Positions 1-4,624 of a stretch of DNA of 5,208 nucleotides are shown here, one piece after another. This DNA comes from Solirubrobacterales bacterium. GTDB taxonomy: Bacteria; Actinomycetota; Thermoleophilia; Solirubrobacterales; Solirubrobacteraceae. The stretch spans positions 1-5,208 of the forward strand of contig JAFMRN010000070.1 in assembly GCA_017354065.1 (NCBI GenBank), written 5' to 3'. The notes beneath the pieces were generated by a model. The model was not told the origin of the DNA, did no database searches, and saw nothing but the letters and a program-made list of their open reading frames with translations. The first letter of the stretch is position 1. Each line of letters starts with the position of its first letter. The translations under genes and the position numbers were made by a program.

Positions 1-1
1 C

Positions 2-736
2 AACGGGACGATTTTCGACCAGCTGCACAGGCACGGGATCTCGTGGGCCAACTACTTCTCGGATATCCCAATGACGTTCGTGCTCGCGTGGAATGCGATC
101 CGGCACCTCGAGAACCACCACGGGATTGAGAAGTTCTATGAGGCGTGCGCCGCGGGGACCCTGCCAGCTGTCAGCTTCGTCGATCCGCGAATCGACCCTT
201 TCTCGAATATCGGCAAACCGTTCAGCCAACTGCCACGCCCGCTGTACGACGCACTGCAGCGGCTCGATGCTGACCTTGAGGCCAAACATCCCGCCGAGTC
301 CCAGGAAGACCCCCAGGACATGAGGCCGGGTGAACAGTGGGCCCAAAGGGTTGTGAGCGCGGTCCTCAACTCGCCGGCTTGGGAGCGCACCTGCCTGATC
401 TACATCTATGACGAGCACGGCGGTTACTACGACCACGTCCCGCCGCCGGAGGCGATCGCTCCTGACCAGATCCGGCCGGTCCTGTCACCGGGCGACCCGC
501 ACGTAGGCTACACACAGTACGGCCCGCGCGTGCCGGCCATCGTGGTCTCCCCTTACTCGCGGCGACAAACCGTCACCGACGTTGTCCACGACCACACGTC
601 CGTACTGGCGACGATCGAACGGAAGTGGAACCTCCCGGCGCTGACCCTCCGCGACGCCAACGCCGCGGATGTCATGGACTTCTTGGACCTTGAGAATCAG
701 GCACGCTCGGCTCCGGTGCCGCCACGGGTCCTTTAG
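2..736 (+). CDS. Phosphoesterase family protein (phospholipase C / acid phosphatase type), 5' end missing
   Basis: C-terminal 244 residues of an enzyme that hydrolyses phosphate esters; substrate (phospholipid or phosphomonoester) cannot be told from this part. The frame is open to the left edge: the codons before the Met at 71 read N-G-T-I-F-D-Q-L-H-R-H-G-I-S-W, normal for the family, so the Met is internal and the real start lies outside the window. The family signature YIYDEHGGYYDHVPPP (nt 401-448) carries the acidic/His metal-site residues; YGPRVPAIVVSPYSR and the DHTS motif (nt 581-592) follow, then the usual E-R-K-W-N-L-P segment. The TAG stop at 734-736 is also the first three bases of the left att repeat, so integration of the neighbouring element left the end of this gene intact. 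Known members are often exported, but the N-terminus is not visible. Family assignment is firm, subtype is not. Confidence 0.9.
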   Translation, partial: NGTIFDQLHRHGISWANYFSDIPMTFVLAWNAIRHLENHHGIEKFYEACAAGTLPAVSFVDPRIDPFSNIGKPFSQLPRPLYDALQRLDADLEAKHPAESQEDPQDMRPGEQWAQRVVSAVLNSPAWERTCLIYIYDEHGGYYDHVPPPEAIAPDQIRPVLSPGDPHVGYTQYGPRVPAIVVSPYSRRQTVTDVVHDHTSVLATIERKWNLPALTLRDANAADVMDFLDLENQARSAPVPPRVL

Positions 737-778
737 TGCGGCCGGTGGGACTCGAACCCACGCGCTTCGGATTAAAAG
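734..778 (+). repeat. Left attachment site: displaced 3' fragment of tRNA-Lys
   Basis: Matches 4580-4624 over 45 bp with one difference (G at 744, A at 4590). It covers the tRNA from the anticodon loop through the T arm, the acceptor 3' strand and the discriminator base, plus three bases beyond. After 778 the two copies diverge at once and no tRNA 5' half follows, so this is a fragment and not a second tRNA gene. Its base at 744 would give a G-C pair at position 7:66 of the tRNA, where the present tRNA has G-U, consistent with this being the original host 3' end. Confidence 0.9.
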
Positions 779-789
779 GTGCTCTTTTG

Positions 790-821
790 CAGGGCTTTTG
801 GCTTATCTACAGGGCTTTTGG
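790..821 (+). repeat. Two 12-bp direct repeats beside the left att site
   Basis: CAGGGCTTTTGG occurs at 790-801 and again at 810-821, identical, with a 20-bp period (about two helical turns). They begin 12 bp inside the att repeat. Position and spacing fit arm-type integrase or accessory-protein sites; the repeats are seen, the role is inferred. Confidence 0.55.
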
Positions 822-860
822 TGCTGCTCAGTGCAGTGCGCTGCCCTCAGAATTGCTGAG

Positions 861-887
861 TTCGGGACATTTCTGGGGACACATTTT
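861..887 (+). repeat. Left GGGACA pair, candidate arm-type integrase site
   Basis: Two GGGACA hexamers (864-869 and 876-881) in direct orientation, preceded by TTC and followed by ATTTT. The stretch at 4502-4526 near the other end is built the same way: TTC, GGGACA, a short spacer ending in TGGGGACA, then a T run. A related motif pair inside both ends of the element fits sites bound by the integrase N-terminal domain. Confidence 0.5.
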
Positions 888-974
888 GTTCCGCCCCGCG
901 GGGTTCGGGCTTAGGAGCAGATGGAGTCGGTCGCAGCCCAGAGTGGCTGTCGCGCGCGGTCTCGGAAGCTGAGG

Positions 975-994
975 ATCGCGCCTGTCGGCGCGAT
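975..994. terminator. Perfect 8-bp hairpin, possible terminator of the 184-aa gene
   Basis: ATCGCGCC, loop TGTC, GGCGCGAT: an 8-bp perfect stem with a 4-nt loop. It lies 114 bp past the stop of the minus-strand gene at 1109. No T run follows on that strand, so it is at best a U-poor terminator of the kind reported in high-GC bacteria; it could equally be a structured RNA element or operator. Confidence 0.3.
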
Positions 995-1108
995 GAGGTT
1001 TGTCGCGCGCGCTTGAGCCGCACCGAGCCTGTTGCGCGCAAGCGCTGCCTACCGATTGCGAAGCAAGGTCAACCCACACACACTGGTCCGCCGAAGCCGC
1101 CTCGTCGT

Positions 1109-1663
1109 CTATTCGTACGGCCCCATGAGTACTCGCGTGCTAGAACGGAGCTCGGGGTCGTCGATAATGCGCCGGACAAGGGCCTGCGACCCGCCAACCC
1201 CGCTCCAGTGGTCATCCCATGAGGTGAACAACATCCATGAATGGTCCGCGTGGAATAGAAGGTCTGGTAACGCCCCCTTCCAGTCGAGAGACGGCGCGCA
1301 CCTGGTACGCCAGTTGAGCGCCTGATCAGCGCCAGCTTGGATGAGAACGAAGTCCCAGCCAAAGAGGCGCGTCCTCGGCATATTGCCGAACGCGCGTGTT
1401 ATCTCGATTCCATATTCTAGGTAGCCCAGCCACCATGGCGAGGGTCCAGATTCGTCGGTCAGTGCCCGCACAATGGCGGTGTCGTGCCGAGCGCGAGACT
1501 TAGGATCATCCGGGATTTCGACACGACAGTATGCGGCGAACACGGGCGGCAACTCGGTCACCAGCGGCCTTGAGAAGTCGATCGCGGATTCGATCCATGC
1601 GATGTCTTCAGCACAACCGAGGCGCCATTGGCCACCGTCCTTGACTCTCATCACCCGCGTCAT
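1109..1663 (-). CDS. Trp-rich cytosolic protein of unknown function (184 aa)
   Basis: Start ATG at 1663 is supported by GGGGA (1669-1673 on the minus strand) five bases upstream. No signal peptide or membrane segment, so probably cytosolic. Strongly patterned regions: MRVKDGGQW near the N-terminus, PWWLGYLEYG (residues 77-86), GWDFVLIQAG (102-111), DWKGALPDLLF (127-137), HSWMLFTSWDDHW (141-153) and GVGG (155-158). From memory, actinobacteria encode many uncharacterised proteins with this motif order (WWLGYL, GW-YVLVQAG, WKG-LPDL-FPADRSW, WDDDW-IGG); this is recollection, not a search, and I know no function. It reads as intact. It is divergent from a secreted protein gene only 42 bp away, so an immunity or partner role towards that protein is possible but unproven. 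It is element cargo. Confidence 0.75.
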   Translation of the reverse strand: MTRVMRVKDGGQWRLGCAEDIAWIESAIDFSRPLVTELPPVFAAYCRVEIPDDPKSRARHDTAIVRALTDESGPSPWWLGYLEYGIEITRAFGNMPRTRLFGWDFVLIQAGADQALNWRTRCAPSLDWKGALPDLLFHADHSWMLFTSWDDHWSGVGGSQALVRRIIDDPELRSSTRVLMGPYE

Positions 1664-1669
1664 TACGTT
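1641..1669 (+). promoter_or_regulatory. Candidate promoter of the secreted-protein gene
   Basis: TTGACT (1641-1646), 17-bp spacer, TACGTT (1664-1669), close to a sigma-70-type promoter. It would start transcription near 1676, about 30 nt before the GTG at 1706. It covers the start codon and part of the ribosome binding site of the divergent gene, so the two transcripts would overlap at their 5' ends. Confidence 0.45.
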
Positions 1670-1705
1670 CCCCTTTTTACCATCCAGCTATCACGAGGGG
1701 GAAGC

Positions 1706-2385
1706 GTGAAGAGGAAAGCGATCATTGGAGCTGCAATAGGGAGCTTCGCAGCTGTCAGCACCATCACAGCCGCCGCTGCACCAGTTTCTGGTGCCAACGT
1801 CGGGACCACGACTCCGGGCACTGCGTGGGTTACCGAGACCACCGTAAACGCCAACGGCGCAACAGCCACCGATACGAGCCAGGCTCCGTAAACCCCCTGA
1901 GTTCGGCTCCTTCCAGCGCATTTGCAGCACCCGCCGCTTCGTCGGTGGCCGGCAGCCCGTCTACGTTCTCAACGTCTCTTCTGCCAACCGACACAGACAC
2001 GCCCAGCCCAACGAGAGCTCTGGTGCGGCCGGCCGGGGGACGCATCATCCTGTGCCACGGAAACGTAGGAGACTACGTCCATTATTCCGTGAAGGGCAAG
2101 GACACCAGTTGGCATTGGACTTGGGAATGCGATGCGTCGGTAACGATGCACGCCAATTCAAAGCTTTACATCGGAAACTGGGCGATCGCCGGGTCGTTCA
2201 GCAAGCCTGAAACCGGAATCAGGGGCAGCGTCAACATCCGCTACAACGGCTGCGCGGACACGTGGTGGAAAGGTGGCGCTAGCGGCTTCGAGACGAGGGC
2301 CAACACCATCCCGGGCCACTTCGCGGACAAGTTCAGCCCTTACCATAAGATCACCAACTGCCCCGGCGGACCGCCCTACAAGTAG
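1706..2385 (+). pseudogene. Secreted four-cysteine protein, split by a frameshift near 1880
   Basis: GTG at 1706 follows a purine-rich SD (1695-1701, core GAGGGGG). The first frame gives a signal peptide: K-R-K at residues 2-4, a hydrophobic Ala/Ile stretch 5-25, an Ala-rich cleavage region, then a Thr/Asn/Ala linker until TAA at 1889-1891. The rest is open in the next frame to TAG at 2383-2385: a Ser/Ala/Pro/Thr linker, then about 115 residues rich in Trp, Gly and Tyr with four Cys (codons at 2053, 2128, 2251, 2359), suggesting two disulphides outside the cell. In the overlap the downstream frame upstream of about 1880 is Arg/His-rich and looks non-coding, so the join lies near 1875-1889. 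One missing base would explain it. I see no slippery heptamer. I do not recognise the mature domain. It could be a decayed gene, a sequencing error, or two genes. Confidence 0.6.
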
Positions 2386-2532
2386 GTCACAGACAGGGCT
2401 CGCCGATTTCAGGCGGTTGCAGGGTCCGCTGCTCGCGTTCGCGGCACGGCTACCGCCGGTCCACGCCGCTCAGACTCCACATCCCAACAGCGGGAGAGCC
2501 ACACTGTACGCACCATCGTGCTGACGGCCGAA

Positions 2533-2612
2533 GCGTCACCAAGCGTCCCCTCAAAATGACCGGGAATGCCCGAAAACGCCCGGGCAGTGCCCGATGGGAC
2601 GCTTGGGGACGC
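2533..2612. repeat. 17-bp inverted repeat built from GGGACG pairs
   Basis: Left arm 2533-2549 (GCGTCACCAAGCGTCCC) and right arm 2596-2612 (GGGACGCTTGGGGACGC) are reverse complements at 16 of 17 positions, with 46 bp between. Each arm is itself two direct hexamers 10 bp apart. The right arm with its next three bases matches the reverse complement of 3321-3341, inside the integrase gene, apart from one extra T. Could be a protein-binding array or a stem. Confidence 0.65.
2561..2593. repeat. Phased GCCCG motifs and palindromes between the inverted arms
   Basis: TGCCCG at 2567-2572, CGCCCG at 2577-2582 and TGCCCG at 2588-2593 are spaced 10 and 11 bp. They are embedded in CGGG-AATG-CCCG (2561-2572), GCCCGGGC (2578-2585) and CGGGCA-G-TGCCCG (2581-2593), a perfect odd-length palindrome of the kind bound by repressor dimers. 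Function unknown. Confidence 0.5.
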
Positions 2613-2670
2613 AAGCACGCTGTGCGATTAGTGTGGCCCTGTCGGGAGTCGGGTTGAGCAGCGTGTGGGA

Positions 2671-2730
2671 CGCGCGCGGGTAGCTACATCGAGCCGCAGG
2701 CGAGATCCCCAGCTACCGGGACCGCGCGCG
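2671..2730. repeat. Bulged stem-loop downstream of the DUF2442 gene
   Basis: CGCGCGCGG (2671-2679) pairs with CCGCGCGCG (2722-2730), and GTAGCT (2680-2685) with AGCTAC (2711-2716), leaving a 5-nt bulge (2717-2721) and a 25-nt loop. Fifteen base pairs in all. It starts 51 bp past the DUF2442 stop. Possible U-less terminator or small structured RNA. Confidence 0.4.
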
Positions 2731-2781
2731 ACAGTCGCTTCGGCACCCACACCAACGCCAACCCTGTTTCGATGCCCGTTC

Positions 2782-3072
2782 CTACGCGGCTGCTGAGGCC
2801 GGCACCAGCTGGTGGGCGCGTGCGGCTTCGTACAGCGGCTCAGGAGGAAGGTCCAAGTCGTCCTGTTCCCAGTACAGCGTCCCGTACTTCAGGGTGACCT
2901 TGGCGAAGCGCTTCGGGTCCCGGAGCGGCTCCAAGATGCCTCTCCAGATGTAATCCGCGAAGGAGACGTCACCGACCGTACCGTCCTCAAACAGCAGACG
3001 GAGCTGATGGTCACCGAGCACGGTGACACCGCGAATCACCCAATGGGGACGCGTGGAACCCATGGAGGTCAT
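2782..3072 (-). CDS. DUF2442 domain protein
   Basis: 96 residues. The core shows the family pattern: R-G-V-T-V-L then HQLRLLFEDGTVGDVSF (residues 22-38), a W-R-G-I-L-E-P-L-R-D segment, F-A-K-V-T, Y-G-T-L-Y-W and the closing D-L-D-L-P-P-E-P-L-Y before an Ala-rich tail. DUF2442 proteins (NE0471 N-terminal-like fold) have no firmly established function; they are often encoded beside DUF4160 proteins and such pairs are sometimes listed as toxin-antitoxin-like. I chose ATG 3072 because it lies one base after the TAA that ends the neighbouring DUF4160 reading frame. The frame stays open to a GTG at 3147, but that extension is the DUF4160 coding region read out of frame. There is no clear SD, so translation probably depends on coupling to the upstream genes. 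The partner gene is broken, leaving this one without an intact mate. Confidence 0.82.
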   Translation of the reverse strand: MTSMGSTRPHWVIRGVTVLGDHQLRLLFEDGTVGDVSFADYIWRGILEPLRDPKRFAKVTLKYGTLYWEQDDLDLPPEPLYEAARAHQLVPASAAA

Positions 3073-3073
3073 G

Positions 3074-3269
3074 TTAGGCCAGCGGATCGATGCTGCGAAC
3101 CCGCTGGCCCGACTGTGCAAGCGCCCAGTTCTGGGCCAGCTCCTCACGGTGCAGTACGGCCCACTTCTGCACCAGCTTGAGCTGCGGGCGTCGCGTGGGG
3201 CACGAACTGGTTGCCCTCGTCGGTGAACATCAGGATCACGATCCCGTAGAAGTCACAAAGGCGCGGCAC
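3074..3269 (-). pseudogene. DUF4160 gene with internal deletion and frameshift
   Basis: Both ends of a DUF4160 protein are clear but in different frames. The N-terminal part starts at GTG 3269, one base after the integrase stop: V-P-R-L-C-D-F-Y-G-I-V-I-L-M-F-T-D-E-G-N, matching the usual MP-I--F-GI-I-M start. The C-terminal part, ending at TAA 3074-3076, reads LVQKWAVLHREELAQNW then A-L-A-Q-S-G-Q-R-V-R-S-I-D-P-L-A, a textbook family C-terminus. The frame changes near the four C's at 3197-3200 (minus strand); removing one C joins V-P to T-R-R-P-Q-L-K-L-V. Even then it is about 65 residues against roughly 80-90 in the family, and the middle with the PHFHA-YG motif is missing, so about 20-25 codons have been lost. 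As it stands translation runs out of frame to TGA at 3144-3146. Almost certainly non-functional. Confidence 0.8.
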
Positions 3270-3270
3270 C

Positions 3271-4482
3271 TCAGAGAACCCGACCAGGTCCGCCGGCGCC
3301 AAAGCGTCCCGTTCCGTCCCCTTGCGTCCCCAAAGCGTCCCCCTCCGTTCCCGCCTCAGGCAGCGCGAAAGCCTCAGCAACCAGGCGCGCGTCCTCGGGG
3401 TGGGGCGCATAGTGGAGATACTTCATCGTCGTCTGGATATCAGCGTGGCCCATCCACTCCTGCACGCGACGGATGTCGGCCTTGGCGATCATCCGCGTGC
3501 CGAACGTGTGACGCAGATCGTGGAAGCGCAGCGCGCGCAGCCCGGCACGCGCCAACGCGGCCTTGTAACGAGTCCGCAGCGCGGAACCTGACAGGTAGGA
3601 GCCGACCGGGCTGACAAACACGAGGTCGTCATCGGAGGTGAACTCGTCCCGACCCCCGAGGCGCGCGAGAGCCGACGCGACGTCGGGCGCCATCGGCACC
3701 GACCGGACCTTGCCGGACTTGGGTGTGGTCAGCTGACCGCCGGCGAAGCTGGAGCGGACGCGGATCGTCGCACCGGGGAAGTCAACGTCACGCCAGCGCA
3801 GCGCCAGCAGCTCACCCATCCGCAGCCCGGTGAAGGCGGCTGTCAGAAACAGCGCCGCGTCCGTCTCGTTGGAGCCCGCGCGGACCAGTGCCCAGACCTC
3901 CTCGGGCGAGAAGACCTGGATGTCACCGCTGGAGCGCTGGGGGTGCTTCTCGATTCGCATGAGCGGGTTGGAGTCCAGGCCGTAAACCCGCTGGGCGCGA
4001 CGGAAGATGCCGTGCAGCTGGATCAAGAGCTTGTTCTTAGAGCGGCTGGAGAGACCGGCCAGGGTGCCGCGCCAGGCCTCGATCTCCTCGTAGGTGATCT
4101 CCTCCACGGGCCGGTCACCGAACGCCGGCAACAGGTGCGCGTGCAAGGCGGAGCGGTAGTCGACGATCGTCGATGGCTTGCGCTCGCGGTCCTGCTCGAT
4201 GAAACGCAGCCATTCGGCTGCGACCTCCGCGAACGTCGCGCCGCCGGAGCGCATCCCCGCCAGCGTTCCGTGGCGTGCCGCAGCCAATACGTCATACAGC
4301 CAGGCCTCGGCTGTGCGTTTCGTGAAGTAGCCCTCCCGTGGCCGGCCACGGTCTGTCCACGCCGGGCCGATCCGCTTCTGGACCTGGCGACCGTCAGGCA
4401 ATCGGTACTTGGCGTACCAGACCGGACCCTTGGCCCGGTCGACTCTGAAGACATGCCCCGTGGGCTCCCTCCGCCCGCTCAT
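3271..4482 (-). CDS. int: Tyrosine recombinase / site-specific integrase of the element
   Basis: 403 residues, normal length for a phage-type integrase. N-terminal arm-DNA-binding domain about 10-75 (VWYAKYRLPDG, then Y-F-T-K-R-T-A-E-A-W-L), SAM-like core-binding domain about 83-175, catalytic domain about 188-370. Catalytic residues are all present: R221 in TGLRMGELLALRW, K255 in T-P-K-S-G-K, H321 and R324 in HDLRHTFGTR, H346 in M-G-H-A-D-I-Q and nucleophile Y355 in T-T-M-K-Y-L-H-Y. It should cut and join DNA at the tRNA-Lys site to insert the element. The gene starts 100 bp from the tRNA 3' end and reads away from it. It has no SD; a TAGTAT box lies 7 nt before ATG, suggesting a leaderless message. 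The Gly-rich tail (about 374-403) is encoded by a phased CGTCCC repeat array. Downstream, DUF4160 and DUF2442 follow with 1-bp gaps as an operon. No excisionase is seen. Confidence 0.96.
   Translation of the reverse strand: MSGRREPTGHVFRVDRAKGPVWYAKYRLPDGRQVQKRIGPAWTDRGRPREGYFTKRTAEAWLYDVLAAARHGTLAGMRSGGATFAEVAAEWLRFIEQDRERKPSTIVDYRSALHAHLLPAFGDRPVEEITYEEIEAWRGTLAGLSSRSKNKLLIQLHGIFRRAQRVYGLDSNPLMRIEKHPQRSSGDIQVFSPEEVWALVRAGSNETDAALFLTAAFTGLRMGELLALRWRDVDFPGATIRVRSSFAGGQLTTPKSGKVRSVPMAPDVASALARLGGRDEFTSDDDLVFVSPVGSYLSGSALRTRYKAALARAGLRALRFHDLRHTFGTRMIAKADIRRVQEWMGHADIQTTMKYLHYAPHPEDARLVAEAFALPEAGTEGDALGTQGDGTGRFGAGGPGRVL
3305..3351. repeat. Five phased CGTYCC hexamers inside the integrase 3' end
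   Basis: CGTCCC at 3305, 3315, 3325 and 3336, then CGTTCC at 3346: spacings 10, 10, 11 and 10 bp, one helical turn each. On the minus strand these read GGGACG, the motif of the 2533-2612 inverted repeat and a near match to the GGGACA pairs by the att sites. They lie past the catalytic domain codons, in the Gly/Thr/Asp tail. Confidence 0.7.
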
Positions 4483-4489
4483 GTCCCAA

Positions 4490-4495
4490 ATACTA
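4490..4495 (-). promoter_or_regulatory. Candidate -10 box of the integrase, leaderless transcript
   Basis: TAGTAT on the minus strand ends exactly 7 nt before the A of the ATG, the spacing of leaderless actinobacterial genes, and no SD is present. No good -35 is seen; instead the GGGACA pair (4505-4521) covers that region and a further GGGACA on the minus strand (4482-4487) abuts the start codon, so integrase or another element protein could repress this promoter. Confidence 0.45.
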
Positions 4496-4501
4496 GTCCG
4501 C

Positions 4502-4526
4502 TTCGGGACACATTGGGGACATTTTT
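4502..4526 (+). repeat. Right GGGACA pair, candidate arm-type integrase site
   Basis: GGGACA at 4505-4510 and 4516-4521, 11 bp apart, followed by a T run. Counterpart of the pair at 864-881 near the other end, in the same orientation. It lies between the att repeat and the integrase start, where arm sites normally are. Confidence 0.5.
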
Positions 4527-4579
4527 GAGTTCCTACGCGAGGGCGAGGTGTTCAAATATGCCTATACGCTGGTCTTTTC

Positions 4580-4624
4580 TAGTGCGGCCAGTGGGACTCG
4601 AACCCACGCGCTTCGGATTAAAAG
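4580..4624 (+). repeat. Right attachment site within tRNA-Lys
   Basis: Second copy of the 45-bp repeat, here forming the 3' part of the intact tRNA gene plus three flanking bases. Identity ends at the border of the 7-nt anticodon loop (4618-4624). The flanking anticodon stem halves CGGA and TCCG give the inverted core-site symmetry expected around a 7-bp overlap region, so strand exchange in the anticodon loop is likely. Confidence 0.9.

Larger units (their letters stand above)
779..1108. other. Left end of the element, no gene seen
   Basis: No reading frame here looks coding. The stretch holds two 12-bp direct repeats (790-801, 810-821), a small inverted repeat CTCAG-N5-CTGAG (846-860), a GGGACA pair (864-881), the palindrome CCCCGCGGGG (894-903), an 8-bp hairpin (975-994), an 11-bp direct repeat TGTCGCGCGCG (948-958 and 1001-1011) and the palindrome TTGCGCGCAA (1032-1041). 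The part nearest the att repeat is probably the integrase-binding arm; the part nearest 1108 is the 3' flank of the minus-strand gene. Confidence 0.5.
2386..2781. other. Non-coding region between convergent genes, rich in inverted repeats
   Basis: Lies between the ends of the secreted-protein gene and the DUF2442 gene. No frame looks coding. It contains a long inverted repeat (2533-2612) with nested GCCCG palindromes, and a separate bulged stem-loop (2671-2730). Terminators for the two converging genes are expected here, but none has a T run. The density of structure is more than termination needs. Confidence 0.55.
734..4624. mobile_element. 3.85-kb integrative element in the 3' end of tRNA-Lys, bounded by 45-bp att repeats
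   Basis: Seen: a tyrosine integrase gene next to an intact tRNA-Lys gene, and a second copy of the tRNA 3' part 3846 bp away in the same orientation. Cargo between them: integrase, broken DUF4160, DUF2442, a frameshifted secreted protein and a 184-aa protein of unknown function. Known: tyrosine integrases often recombine in tRNA genes, and the incoming element supplies a replacement 3' end. Inferred: both ends are present and the element is complete as inserted, but no replication, relaxase, FtsK/TraB-type, capsid or excisionase gene is recognisable, so it is either a minimal passenger that needs a helper or a remnant that lost its mobility genes by internal deletion. Confidence 0.88.

Noticed and set aside
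71..736. ATG at 71 as the start of the phosphoesterase
   Set aside because: The frame is open and family-like to the window edge, so the gene is truncated at the left.
737..778. Second tRNA gene
   Set aside because: Only the part from the anticodon loop to the discriminator is present; no 5' acceptor strand or D arm follows 778.
736..1079. Several short ORFs at the left end of the element
   Set aside because: They read through the tRNA fragment and repeats, have no ribosome binding site or protein-like pattern, and overlap one another on both strands.
1825..1891. Programmed -1 frameshifting in the secreted gene
   Set aside because: No slippery X-XXY-YYZ heptamer is seen in the overlap; a one-base loss or sequence error is simpler.
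2409..2618. 69-aa minus-strand ORF in the central intergenic region
   Set aside because: It is made largely of the inverted repeat, has no SD, and no protein-like pattern.
3073..3147. N-terminal extension of DUF2442 from GTG 3147
   Set aside because: These bases encode the DUF4160 C-terminus in another frame; ATG 3072 directly follows that stop.
3305..3351. CRISPR array
   Set aside because: Repeats are hexamers at 10-bp spacing with no spacers of CRISPR length.
3144..3410. 88-aa minus-strand ORF as a gene
   Set aside because: Its first half overlaps the integrase in another frame; only its end is the DUF4160 N-terminal part before the frame break.
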